Positions 43,265 through 56,055 of a DNA stretch of 64,000 nt are shown piece by piece (the stretch's first letter is position 1; each line of letters opens with the position of its first letter). The notes beneath the pieces are model-generated. The model had not been told where the DNA came from. It saw only the letters and a list, made by a program, of their open reading frames with translations, and searched no databases. Source of the DNA: Gibbula magus (taxonomy: Eukaryota; Mollusca; Gastropoda; Trochida; Trochidae); the NCBI GenBank assembly GCA_936450465.1, contig OW388297.1:53188989-53252988 (forward strand), in the 5' to 3' direction. Both the position numbers and the translations under genes were made by a program.

Positions 43265-45390
43265 CCTACTTAATCGGACCTGCTAATTACACTTGAGGAT
43301 GAAAAGCAACAGAAAGATATGTTATGAAAATTCAATGTGGGATGTTTTGACTGTTCGACTGGGAAAACATGTGAAGTAGCGAATTGAGTGTTTTCTTTCT
43401 TTACAGTAATGATGGGCAAAGTGTCCAATGAAATAGAACACTTTATCAGAAGTGTCATTTGAGGGAATAGAAGCACATACTTCCAATACAAACGACATTT
43501 AAAGAAGATAATGAATTGATATGTTTAAATGAGTTGCAGTTTATTTCCCGAAGATATTGTCAATCCTTTCAGTGCATTTTGTTACATCATTGTCAAAGTG
43601 CTTTTCGCATGAACATATCAGGAACTATAAATCATTCAAAAAATTATTTTTTTTTAATAAAATACGTCAATACATCCCAGGAACGTTGTAAAGAACATTA
43701 TTTATTACAATCAATGATTTATAAAATTGTAAATTACTTCCTCCTCTCATTTATCCTGGAAAAGAATCCCGATGAATCGAAAATAAGCAACACTACAATA
43801 CTGATTGCATCCTTGTTTATTTTGTAGTCTGACGAAAACCTAGAGATGTTAAGATTATTGTGTTAAACGTGCGAATGTACTTCAATAAAAGAGTTTCCTT
43901 CATTTTACCACATATGGAAATGCCACGGAAATATGATAGATTGTGAATAACACATTTAATTTAGTTGTATAAATCATTGATACATTCAAAGATGCATACA
44001 ACTAAATAAATTGATGAAATCCTAGGTTTGCTTTGCATTAACAAAGATTTATGTATGACTAATAACCAAAAAAGCTTCATATCTTTGAAATCTACTTGTT
44101 ATTAGTCTTTTGTGAATAACAAGTTTGAATTCGTATCTGATTCTGATTGACATTATGAAAAAATAAAAACAGTAAGTTTTATAAAAAAACAAACAATTCA
44201 TGACTTCTACTGATATAAGTTATATATGGTTTACTTAAAGGATAGTGATGGGAGAGATACTGATAATGGCTAAATGAGCTTTTATTCATTAGTAAATATG
44301 ATATTTAATATTTACGGTCTGACATAATACAGGTACCGATACAGTAAAGGCTAACTGAAATGGACTAGTAGTTCCAGTAATTAATGGCTTGATACTGTCT
44401 CAAAACTGACCGTCATTGCCACGTCATTGCTACGTCATCGCCATGTCATTACCACGCCAGTACAGTGTGCAAGTTGGTTCAGTGTCAGTACCGGATGCCT
44501 GCATCAACTGCTACCCACCTCGTTCTGGCCGAGTTAGGTCATGTTTGCTTGGTGTTTTGGCAGATGAAGGCACCTTAGAATCACATAACTTCACATAACT
44601 TCTGCACACCTACATTGATGTTTTCACTCTCATCGGGGACTTCATATATTTGAACAGTTAATATATATTTGAACAGTTAATAAATGTAAATGGAAAACAG
44701 CTTGGTTGCATTTCTTCACGATGCTTTGCTAAATTGTTATTTCAAACCAGTTCAAATCTAAACACCTACTGTGATGTGTTCACTCTCATAGGGAATTAAT
44801 TTTATTTAAGATAGAATGATTTAATCGATTGAGTAGTTGTTTTGCCTGTTCAATACTTTTCAGTACCCTCATTGACCCTTGTCATTTATGTCAGGGACAC
44901 TTTATTTTTAAGTACTAGTAATGGTATATCAAGTCCTCAAATTTGTCGATAAAAATATATTAGAATCATAAATAGGAAAAACACATTTTTCGATGCAAGA
45001 TTGAACGTTGCTACCAAAACGTTACTTTGAAAATCTTGTTCACTTTGATTAAACTCCCTTGGGTAATGATTTAAACATATTTATTTCCGTATAAGGAACC
45101 GGATTGGTAAAGAAGCTTACAGCTTATGTTAATACCGCTCCGGGATACAACAATACATACCAGGTCATGATGAATGTACAATATGTATAATATCTTATGA
45201 AAAGAACAATAAAAAAAAACACACCAATTATATTGGTCATCATATGTCATTGAAATATTATTATGAATCAAATCTGCCACTTATAAACGAGTGATCTGAA
45301 ATTAAAAGTTCTTTGTTCACACTTCGGGGAGAGTTTTGATTTCCAAACAGAAGTGATTTTACGTCAACAATCCTTATAATTACAAAATCA
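43265..45390. repeat. Segmental repeat unit 4, with a core copy at 43,435
   Basis: 43,295-44,000 matches 10,840-11,480, including the core (43,435-43,640). 44,310-44,360 matches 12,225-12,270. 44,460-45,065 matches 12,860-13,530 without the MITE present there. Non-coding. Confidence 0.75.
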
Positions 45391-45394
45391 ACAG

Positions 45395-47212
45395 GTTTTT
45401 TAGCTCATCAGGCCTGAAAGGCCCGATGGGCTTATGGCATGGCATGGTGTCCGGCGTCCGTCCATCCGTCCGTCCATCCGTCCATCCGTCCATCCGTAAA
45501 CTTTTCGCTTTTTCGACTTCTTCTCCAGAACCAATGACTCCACAGAGCTGAAATTTTATGTGCAGACTCCTTGGCCAATGGGGATTCTAAATTGTAAATT
45601 TCGTGACCCCATGACCCCAAATGGGGTCACAGGCGTCACATCCTTAAAAACCTATTTTCATCTTCTTCTTCAGTTCCAAAAGGTCTAGAGAGCTGAAAAG
45701 TTGTGTGCAGACTCCTTGGCCAATGGGGATTCTTAATTGTAGATTTCGTGACCCCATGACCCCAAATGGGGTCACAGGGGTGACATCCTTGAAAACCTAT
45801 TTTCATCTTCTTTTTCAGTTCCAAAAGGTCTAGAGAGCTGAAAAGTTGTGTGCAGACTCCTTGGCCAATGGGGATTCTAAATTGTAGATTTCGTGACCCT
45901 GTGACCCCAAATGGGGTCACCGGGGTCACATCCTTAAAAAAAACCTATTTTCATCTTCTTTTCCGGTTCCAAAAGGTCTAGAGAGCTGAAAAGTTGTGTG
46001 CAGACTTCTTGGCCAATGGGGATTCTAAATTGTAGATAATGTGACCCCGTGACCCCAAATGTGGTCACAGGGTTCACATCCTTAAAAACCTATTTTCATC
46101 TTCTTCTCCAGTTCCAAAAGGTCTAGAGAGCTGAAAAGTTTTGTGCAGACTCCTTGGCCAATGGGGATTCTAAATTGTAGATTATGTGACCCCATGACCC
46201 CAAATAGGGTCACAGGGGTCACATCCTTGAAAACCTATTTTCATCTTCTTTTTCAGTTCCAAAAGGTCTAGAGAGCTGAAAAGTTGTGTGCAGACTCCTT
46301 GGCCAATGGGGATTCTAAATTGTAGATTTCGTGACCCTGTGACCCCAAATGGGGTCACCGGGGTCACATCCTTAAAAAAAACCTATTTTCATCTTCTTTT
46401 CCAGTTCCAAAAGGTATAGAGAGCTGAAAAGTTGTGTGCAGACTTCTTGGCCAATGGGGATTCTAAATTGTAGATAATGTGACCCCGTGACCCCAAATGG
46501 GGTCACAGGGTTCACATCCTTAAAAATCTATTTTCATCTTCTTCTCCAGTTCCAAAAGGTCTAGAGAGCTGAAAAGTTGTGTGCAGACTCCTTGGCCATT
46601 GGGGATTCTAAATTGTAGATTATGTGACCCCATGACCCCAAATGTGGTCACAGGGGTCACATTCTTAAAAAGCTATTTTCATCTTCTTCTCCAGTTTCAA
46701 AAGGTCTAGAGAGCTGAAAAGTTGTGTGCAGACTCCTTGGCCATTGGGGATTCTAAATTGTAGATTATGTGACCCCATGACCCCAAATGTGGTCACAGGG
46801 GTCACATTCTTAAAAAGCTATTTTCATCTTCTTCTCCAGTTTCAAAAGGTCTAGAGAGCTGAAAAGTTGTGTGCAGACTCCTTGGCCATTGGGGATTCTA
46901 AATTGTAGATTATGTGACCCCATGACCCCAAATGGGGTCACAGGGGTCACATTCTTAAAAACCTATTTTCATCTTCTTCTCCAGTTCCAAAAGGTCTAGA
47001 GAGCTGAAAAGTTGTGTGCAGACTCCTTGGCCATTGGGGATTCTAAATTGTAGATTATGTGACCCCGTGACCCCAAATGGGGTCACAGTGGTTATGATCT
47101 AAGAACCTATCTTTTGCTTGTAAACAATAACTTAAATAACTTAATTATTCAACTTTAGATAGTAAATCAATGAAATCCTGATGAGCTGCAGAGCCCATGG
47201 CTCTATTTTCTT
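45395..47212 (-). mobile_element. HINE family B, long copy with 11 tandem units
   Basis: Ends: AGCTCATCAGG at 45,402 with hairpin ggcctgaaaggcccgatggg, and the inverse CCTGATGAGCT at 47,177-47,187 followed by gcagagcccatggctct. This is a subterminal inverted repeat. Next to the hairpin is a CCGTCCAT microsatellite (45,457-45,497). Eleven units have gtgacccc at 45,603, 45,748, 45,893, 46,041, 46,186, 46,331, 46,479, 46,624, 46,769, 46,914 and 47,059. Each has a near-palindrome TGACCCCAAATGGGGTCA. In functional orientation the hairpin is the 3' end, hence the minus strand. Open frames across it are repeat translations. Confidence 0.75.
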
Positions 47213-48065
47213 TAAATATTTACACAAATCTAATATATATGTAATTTATCACGAGAAACAACGGCTTGTTACACGCAATGATACATGGCTGAATCAAAAT
47301 TGAGGAATCCTTCATCTAAAACGGCAGAAGATTTAATTTCGTTTTCCCCATCATTCACATGCATACAATCAGAGTTCGTTTACTCTACATTCCGGATTTT
47401 TAGATTAACCCTCATTAGCATATCACGCGACGTTCAAACATGGCTGCTGTTAGAGAAGCGCTGTGAGTGAACAAGCTCGGGGACTTGTATCTATCAAAAT
47501 AAAGTGTTCCCGGTGAAGTTAATTGTCTAATTCGGAAAAGAAATGTATATTCCAGTTATAGGTGTAGGTGTGAAGACGAAATTACATATGTATTTCATAT
47601 TTTGCATCAAAACGTTACGCTCAGTTGTAAGAACCGGCAGACCCGACCGTTTGTTCTGATGGATTGTGACGTCATAGGTACGAATGCACGAGGTATGGTA
47701 GCAAATTTCATCTGCATTCATCGAGAAATGGCAGCAGGTTTTTGAGAGCTTTCGTCCAATCAGAAACGCGGAAATTAGTGTAACAAAACCATTTTGTAAT
47801 TATATCAAAATGACAATAGGTATTGTTATTGTTTAAAAGGGAATTTTTGAATAATGACAGGGACTGTATTTATCTTTGTTCAGTGGGCAATGCGTTCCAT
47901 AATTAAATGGTATCTGGAAGAAAAGACCTGGCGTAATTAACAGTTTTAGGGTTTATAGTCTGAAATTTTGAATCATCGCGTAGATTATAATCAGAGATAT
48001 CGGCTAATCTAGGAGGTACAAGATTACGTAAATAACTCGGTGCAGTGTTATTGATCATTTGGGTA
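47213..48065. other. Non-coding stretch after HINE B
   Basis: No recognised gene. A short GC-richer patch (47,430-47,470, catggctgctgttagagaag) and one TGACGTCA at 47,667 were seen. The 64-codon minus-strand open frame over 47,527-47,721 has no recognisable features. Confidence 0.4.
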
Positions 48066-49925
48066 ATAAACTTCAATACATGTTCAGGAAATAAATGTCA
48101 ATCAGTATTGTATATGCAATAAAGGAAGAAAATGGAAGTTTAGGATTCAAGACGACAGATTTTACAACCACGCCAATCTTTCCTCCTTGTTGACTTTTGC
48201 AGGTAATTTCCTTAGCATTTTTACCCATCATCTGTGACACTTTTATATCTCCCACGAGATTTTCCCAGTATTCTAACAAATACCATTTCATCGAAGTTGC
48301 TCATGGATACAACTGTACACCATAAATGAACGTAAAAACATGCAGGAAACTGCATGAAACAGATTTGCCTCTAACTAAGACAACTTTAAACCATATCCAT
48401 TGCGCATAATTGAGTTTAGAATTCACTGCAATTGTAGTCGAAAGCAGATTTTAGAAAAAGATTTTTAAATTGTGCGGAATATCCTGAGGCAATGCAAGTT
48501 GTCCCGGGGGAGCCTGATTAGAAAATATTTAGTTTCTTTGCGAGTAACATGCTGTTTTGTCCACAATATGATCAATATTCTTGTATAGCTTGCACAATAG
48601 GACAGGAAGCTCCATATCTTCAAAACATACAAGTTTTCCTTTACAACAAGTGCTCGGGTCTTTTAATATCGGTAAGTGCAACTAATCAGATAAGTACTTC
48701 ACAAAGGGCTGCTTGATCAAAATGAATGAATACAAATGCAAATCATAAGATTAAATCGGATTCCCCTCCCCCGTAACTGCAACAACATGAAAATGTGTGT
48801 AATGATATTGTTACATTACATAACTACATGCTGTGTCAATTTAAATACACACATAAGCAAAACATCATCTTTTTTTATTTTGTTAGTTCGTTACATGTAA
48901 ATAATATATTTTTCTATTTAATTTCATGTGTTAAACCGTTCCATAGTAATAACATGAGAATGTCTAACTCATCAATTTAGAACCAGGAAACTGATATTGA
49001 AATTAAAACCAAATATTAGTACCTATACTTACATCCCCTCAATTGCCATTACGGTGGTACTCCATTCCTTTCTATTAAATTTTGAAGTAATGAATAAAAT
49101 GACATACAAGGCCTTTCAAATATCTCCACTTAATATACGAGAGTGTATTTAAGTTTATTTCTGGTAAATATTATATCCAGATATAAAAATAATGTTAGTA
49201 TTCGGAAAAGCTGTCCTGAGTTTCAAGTGCAAGTCCATTGTCAATAAAATTTCATAGGGAATTCCTGTAGAAAGATAATGCTGTAAAACATAATCACATG
49301 GGTATTATCTGATCTCACATTAATATGAAAGCAAACTGTTTGAAAATCTGACAATGTCATGGGAAAACCTTTTGATGTAAATCCAATTACGCCAAATAAT
49401 TGTTACTGAAAAATATGAGAATGTTTCTGGAGGGTTTAATTATTTGTTTTAAACCTAAAATTGCAATATTTGAGTATTTTCTAAATGGAATGTTAAATTT
49501 CCGCCATCTGATGCACTTGGTGTAAACCCAATCAAAACCGTGTTCATGTTGTCACTATTTTAATTGATTTTGCCTCTACGCTTGTTGATGAATATTCGTT
49601 TTCACATTGTACATGTACTTGTATTATATAATTAATATTAATATATAAGATCTCATTTTAATTCATCAATCTGTTTAACGAAAGATATTTTTTTAAATTG
49701 TTACACAATCGATGGATATATCTTTCAACATGACTCAGGCTTCATTCAACTTATATGAGGCTTTTCAGAAACGCCTTGTTGTCCAAATGGGTTTTAAATG
49801 GCATTACCACTAAAAGGTTATTAATTACAGCTTTATTATTATATTTTTTATCATTGCCTAAATCATCCTAAAAGATTTTTCTAACTTCATATAAAATCAA
49901 AGAGGGACAAGTAAAATTAAAATAT
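48066..49925. repeat. Segmental repeat unit 4, middle part
   Basis: 48,190-48,265 matches 18,610, 54,040 and 2,728. 48,660-49,240 matches 14,130-14,580, and 49,250-49,400 matches 14,810-14,970. 49,440-49,900 matches 15,010-15,470. The right-hand HINE starts at 49,926. Confidence 0.7.
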
Positions 49926-50612
49926 AACAAGTAGTTGTGACATGATCCCCCGCCGCAAATTAATACTTCAAAATTGAAAAACAATGTCAAGATCAACTAA
50001 CTCGACTGGGCCCTGAATTTTCCCTAAAAGAACCACTGGTGTAAGATAATGATGAGAATCCAATGAACAATTCTTGTGATATCGATTTCCCTGACAGGCT
50101 TAACATGTCAACAAACTCAAAGTTCCACTGTGACCTTGAGAATAATGTCAAGGTCACCAAAATCACCGCTTTGTCTTCCCTTGGAGAAGCTATGTGAAAG
50201 TTATGAAGAGAATCAAGTGAATGGTTCTTGATATATCCCGCTGACAAGCTTTACATGTACATTAACATGTCGAAAGATTCAAAGTTCCGCTGTGACCTTG
50301 AGAATAATGGCAAGGTCACCAAAATCTAATCAGCCCGTTGTCTTCCATTGGGAGATATGAATAGAATCAAGTGTATGGTTCTTGAGATATCCCGCTGACA
50401 AGGGTAACATGACAAAAGTCTGGTTGTGACCTTGAAATGAAGGTCCCAAACCTCTGTAGGAACATTACTATTCCCATGATGAAGCCATATGCAAAATAGG
50501 AAAAGAATCCAGTGAATAGTAATTGAGTTTTACCATGTCGTACATACGTACAGACGGGCGGACGCAGCCAAATAGTATATCCCCGCTTCGCGCTAATCCC
50601 GCGCCGGGGGAT
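49926..50612 (+). mobile_element. HINE of family A type, copy 3
   Basis: The 5' end aacaagtagttgtgacatg, then atcccccgccgc, and the 3' end ccccgcttcgcgctaatccc, then gcgccggggga, match the two other copies. The core units are more diverged: gtcaagatcaac near 49,983, and gtgacc at 50,130, 50,292 and 50,426. The microsatellite is short (gtacatacgtacagacgggc, near 50,540). The paralogous site near 15,475-15,620 has no such element. It is the intact relative of the split outer HINE at 26,325-27,740. Confidence 0.7.
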
Positions 50613-53230
50613 AATAATGAAACATTTTGGGAACGAAGCATGACACTGATTTTATTCAAATTCAATATAATATAATCAATATAAAAGGTTTTACTGAGTA
50701 CCTATGGTATTATTTTCAAATTATTAAAATTCTTTGGGAAAGCTTTTTCACGTAAAGACTGGCTAGGAAATAATTACAAATGAATTAGCAAAACCTCCAA
50801 ACGTGCAAACATGTTCTGAGTAAAACAATTTTATCTTACAATTATTTATTCATAGTTTGAAAACATTAAGTACATTGATGTTTATTTTTAATACATCCTG
50901 TCGCCTGATCCGTTGTTAACGATTTGAGATAATGATAAAAAAAAAACATTGTTAACAGATCAAAAATGTTAAATGTTAACTTTTTGTGTTTTGTGTAAAG
51001 ATTTTAGTAATATATAATGATGCCTCTAATTACAACACATGCGCGGATAAAGCAATATATTTATGTATAAATCAGTGACAAAAACATTATCCCTCTTTGT
51101 TTGTTTTTTGGAAGGGGGTACAAATAGAGGAAAATCTAGCATGTAGGTTTAATAGTAATATTTCAATATGCTTTCGGTTCTAATTTGTAAATTTATAACA
51201 TTACACACATTTACACACTTGAATCACATAGCAAACATTCTGATAATCAATATTTTATGAACTGTAGATGGCTATAATGTTTCTAGAGTCTTTATAATTG
51301 CTCTTAGCATAAAGTTTATACATAATAGATTTTTGTAAATCTATGCTGCATTCTTCTGTAAAGATGTCTAGTGACAAGTATTAACATAAATTAATGATGT
51401 ATGTGTCAGCTTGATGAAATTGTATTGTGGACATTAGTTTGTTTCTTAAACATTTCAAATCTCAACTTAGTTATTGATTTTTAAAACATGAATATCTGAG
51501 AAAGTTGCATATGAATGTATAATTTCGAAATGCAGTTTACAGAAATATGCAAATTGTAATCAATAGTATCTGTAAACATGTGTTACTGGTAGTGGATTAC
51601 AAAAGAAAAAAATCAGGTCGGCAAAAACCATTAAATCAAGAAGGCATTCATACGGATCCCAATCAGATCTGTCATTGGATTTTCATCATATTGCATATAT
51701 ATACATTATTTATTACAGCAACTTAAACGAGTGAAATACGAGTAATTGCTTGACAAAAAAGTTATTTCAATTTAGACGAACACAAACAAAATATGTGATT
51801 CAGAATGAACAAAATCATAAAATGCAAAATTGATTCACATTTAGACAAAGTTTCATGAAAATATTTTTAACTTTACACATACATGTAAAACTCGCCTAAA
51901 GTAAAACTGGTAAAACGTTATTGACTTTCTCCTTAATTATTTTATGATTAAAATAATTAAGAGAGAGAGTTTTCACTTTGGTGTAATATCAAAGCTGTTG
52001 TTATTTTAAAATATCAAAACTACACATGGTATAAAGCAAAAACTAGACGAGAGTATAACAACGACACGATGTGCCAGAAGTCTCTCTATTTGACCAATTA
52101 TGACCATATCCGATACTAAGGTCTACGACAAAGACTTTTTTAAAGTGTGATATCACCGGACAATAAAGACTTTGGGTTACCATCAAATACTGATTGTGAT
52201 TGGTACTAAGGTATGTCGAGGTGAAATAAGATTACAAAAAACTTGTATTTAGAGAAATGGACTTCAGAGCTGTGCAGGTTTATATGCTTCAAATCTATGG
52301 TATCAATGCTATTGCAGCAATTTGTCAATACCTGGATACGATTTGAAGTATACTAATTAAATTGAAAATACACATAACACATAAATGACAGAATATCTGC
52401 ATGAAGCATTTCGTTATTGATGATAACCAAACAGTTTGATATTTAATGTATTCAGAATGCCGACAGAATGACATGCTTAAAATATCTCCTGTTGATAATG
52501 TTCTAATTTTTTGCCAACAACTGCTTAGGAGTTGAATTACACTAATGGATGAGAAAACACACATAGCAAATATGGTGCATTCCTCCCTTCACCATCACAA
52601 ACACAGTATATGTATATTGATGAGGAAAAACTGCTGTTAGTAGTTTAAAGGTCACAGTGGTTTTCAAATTCCAAACCTTATCCCTACATGATGAATTCAT
52701 GGTAGAGTCGAATCAGTAAAATAAGATATTAAGTTGTTTATGCACATAACTTTACAAATTGATTATACATACATGATTACTTTTTATATACATCGACAAT
52801 GAAGGATAGACATGTCATTGATGACTAGCTTACAAGAAAATGAAGCATCAGATGCACTTTTTCTAAACGATATTTGCCAAATATATTTATGAACATGGTT
52901 TACGACCAGTAAGATTTGTTTTTACAAGAGACGCGTTTTGTTTATCAATGTGGTCTTGTTTGTCTCCTATCTGAAGGTCATGTACTGTTGTATATCTAGC
53001 TGTCGACAAATTGATGTTGTCCGGTTATTAATCATAGAATTTCAATAATTGCAATCAATATTGGCTAAAGGACGAACATTGGAAATACAATATCCATTAT
53101 ATATAGAAAAAAAATCATAAGTGAAATAATTAATGTAAAGTTGGTAACTTTGTGTTAATTTTGAATTTTTCAACTGGCGAACCCTTTGAAACATCCAATT
53201 GAGTGATTATATTTTTTGAAGGAATTATGG
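50613..53230. repeat. Segmental repeat unit 4, later part
   Basis: 50,740-51,050 matches 15,645-15,960. 51,210-51,600 matches 15,960-16,350. 51,770-52,260 matches 16,560-16,980. 52,600-53,100 matches 17,160-17,560. No gene seen. Confidence 0.7.
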
Positions 53231-53231
53231 G

Positions 53232-53284
<53 letters not shown>
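53231..53284. repeat. (TA)n microsatellite
   Basis: About 25 TA dinucleotides. The overlapping minus-strand frame with an isoleucine-tyrosine run is a by-product. Confidence 0.97.
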
Positions 53285-53285
<1 letters not shown>

Positions 53286-56055
53286 GTAGAAACAACTTAT
53301 CAGAAGTGGATAAGGATCCTTATCAGGATAAGGAAACACTGAGCTTCTTTACAAACCACATTTAAAGAACATGATGCATTGCTATTTTCAAATGTACTTT
53401 ATTTCAAGAAGATCTTGTCAATCCTTTCAGTGCTTATCGTTACATCATTTCCACAGTGCTTCCTGCATGAAACATGTCGGAAACCTTTAAATCTCTTTTA
53501 GTAAAATTAAAGTAAATAAATCTCGGAAACATTGAAATGAATGTATTCTATTGCAGTTCATGATTTATAAAATGTTTAAACACTTTCTGTACTGGATAAG
53601 CATATTAATGAATCCAAATTATGCAATATTGATTGAATCCTGGTATAGTCTGTGTTTTAACTAAAACTTTCATAGGTTTAGATAAATGTTTAAGTGTCTC
53701 AACAGAATTCAATTTAAGGTGTTTTTTTCCACCATATTTGTTAAATGTCAGGGAATTATGATAGAATGGGAATGAAGGAAACATTTCATGCATTATTTAC
53801 ATCTATTGCATTAACCACCGAAATTCTAACCATCAACTTACCGTGCAAATGTGCAACATTGATTCTATCCTATTACTATCATATCAAACATCTCCTTACA
53901 TTTTCGTTTAAGGTATTACTTAGAAATATATGAGAATATTCCAACGTTAATTGGAACAGTTGGAATTATCAACTTAACATAAACACGCTTAAAATTCAAT
54001 TAAACAGACTGATAAAATCGCACCCATTCCCTAGCCAAGTTAACTTTTGCAGGTGACATCCTTAGCGTTTTTACCCGTATTCTGTGACACTTTTACGTCC
54101 CCCACGAGATTCTTCTAGTATTCTTTCAACTGTCGTTGTCATCAAGTTGCGCAATAATGGGGATAATGTGTACCATATATAGAAACCGTCAAGAAAAGGA
54201 GGTATAAATGTGAGATATAAATGCGTCATGACCTAACTGAGACAACATTAAGCCATATCTATTGATCAGTAACTGAGTTTAGGAATTGTTTGCATCCGTA
54301 GTTGTCGACAGCAGATTTTACAGGGATTTAAAAATATGATGAATTACCTGAAGCGATGCAAGGTGTCCCGATGGACGCTTTTAATAAAATAATTGCTTTT
54401 CTTGCAATTAACATGCACTTTTGTCCATAATACGGTCAATATTGCTTGAATAACTTGCACAATAGGATAGAAACCGAACATTTTCCGAACAAAATTTTTT
54501 CCCATGAAAGCCTCTGGGTCGATTAAAACAGTACATGCAACTAAATTAGGTAGTTACTGGACAAATGGATGCTTGATTAAAATGAATTGCCAAAAATGCA
54601 AGATTAAATATGTTTTCTGTCCACCATAACTGCAACATGACAATATATGCAATGACAGTGTTATATAACATAAATAACTGCTGTGCTTACTCAAATGCAA
54701 ACATAAGTAAAACATCACCTCGAGAATTTGTTAGATGATATCATATGATTTCAATATATGTTTTAAACGGTTGTATACCAATAAAGGGAGCATGCCTATC
54801 TCATAAACTAAGCTCTGTGAACCAGGGAACTGATATTGTAATTCAAACCAAATCAGAGTAACTATCATTAAATCGTTTTTCTTAATGTTCCATTACGGGG
54901 GTATTTATTTCTCTTTTCCACTTAAATGATGACTGTGAAGGTTTACAATTACATGGCATTGATTCGAGTTATTAACTACTGCATTATATATAGTGCAATG
55001 TCAATTATGTTTCATTGGGAATTCATGTACAACATTAATAATGTAAAACATACTCACATGGGTATTATCTTATCTCAAATCAATATGAAAATAAACTATT
55101 AGAAAATGTGATACTAACTGTCATGGGAAATCACTCATGATGATTAAGATCCAATTACACAAAATAATTGAATTGAATAATATGAGAATGTAAGAACTAT
55201 TGTAAATAGTATATCATCTTACATTATTACAATATTGATTCCAAAACTGACATTGCTGATTAGCTACGACAAGTTACATGTATATTCCTCTTCCGGTTTC
55301 CAAAAACAAGAAAAAATACTAATGATGAAAAATAAATGTTAGAAATTGCATGTTGTTTGAATATCTGTATGTATGTTAAATATTCTCTGTATTTGACGTT
55401 TTTAATTCATCACCTGTTTTAATTGAAGACATGTTTTTCTTTTAAAATAAGCCGCCAGAATATATTTCACTAAAGCTTCAGTGGCTGAGTGGTTGACATT
55501 TTGGGCATTTAGTGAACGAGGTTTGTTGCTGAATGTTTGATTCCCGATAAAATGTTAAGCTAGTTCTTATTTTTCATTGAGAATTGAAGTAGAACATTTA
55601 TGCTGTAAAACATAATCCAACGTGGTTTTTTTCTGATCTTATGACTGCAAACTGTTTGAGCATGTGACACTGTCATTGGAAATTATTTTCTGTGATGTTG
55701 CTTTTTAACAAAATAACTTGTATTGCAAAATATGGGAATGTTGGATGTAAACCTAATCAAAACCATGTTGCAATCTTCACGTTATTACGATTTCAATTGA
55801 TTTTGCCTCTAAGCCTGGTGGTGAACGATAATGCTCATGTTATACATAAACATTTAACACGCTTCACATTTCATCAAATATGAAGATAGTAAGAGTGTAA
55901 CACAATCGATGGATAGATCATTCAACAGGACTCGGGCTTCATTCAAATTATAGTTTGATATTCCTTATCGTTGTATTTTTCATTATTGACAATATCATCC
56001 TAAAGGATGTGAAAAAATAGGTCTTCCAACTTCATATAAAAAAAACACAAAAAGG
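53285..56055. repeat. Segmental repeat unit 5, with a core copy at 53,340
   Basis: The core is at about 53,340-53,490. 53,580-53,890 matches 18,060-18,360. 54,030-55,230 matches 18,600-19,760. 55,560-56,050 matches 20,090-20,170 and 20,540-21,070, with the TTAA MITE absent here. Non-coding. Confidence 0.75.
55474..55549 (+). repeat. tRNA-like (SINE head) relic, second copy
   Basis: gcttcagtggctgagtggtt, then gggcatttagtgaacgagg and gtttgattcccg, is the paralogue of 20,001-20,075. The A-box-like TGGCTGAGTGG is unchanged. The B box is degenerate. Confidence 0.4.

Noticed and set aside
45636..46367. Minus-strand frames with repeated MTPVTPFGVTGSRNLQFRIP
   Set aside because: The same peptide repeats because the 145-bp DNA unit repeats. 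The frame survives by unit length, and there is no gene context.
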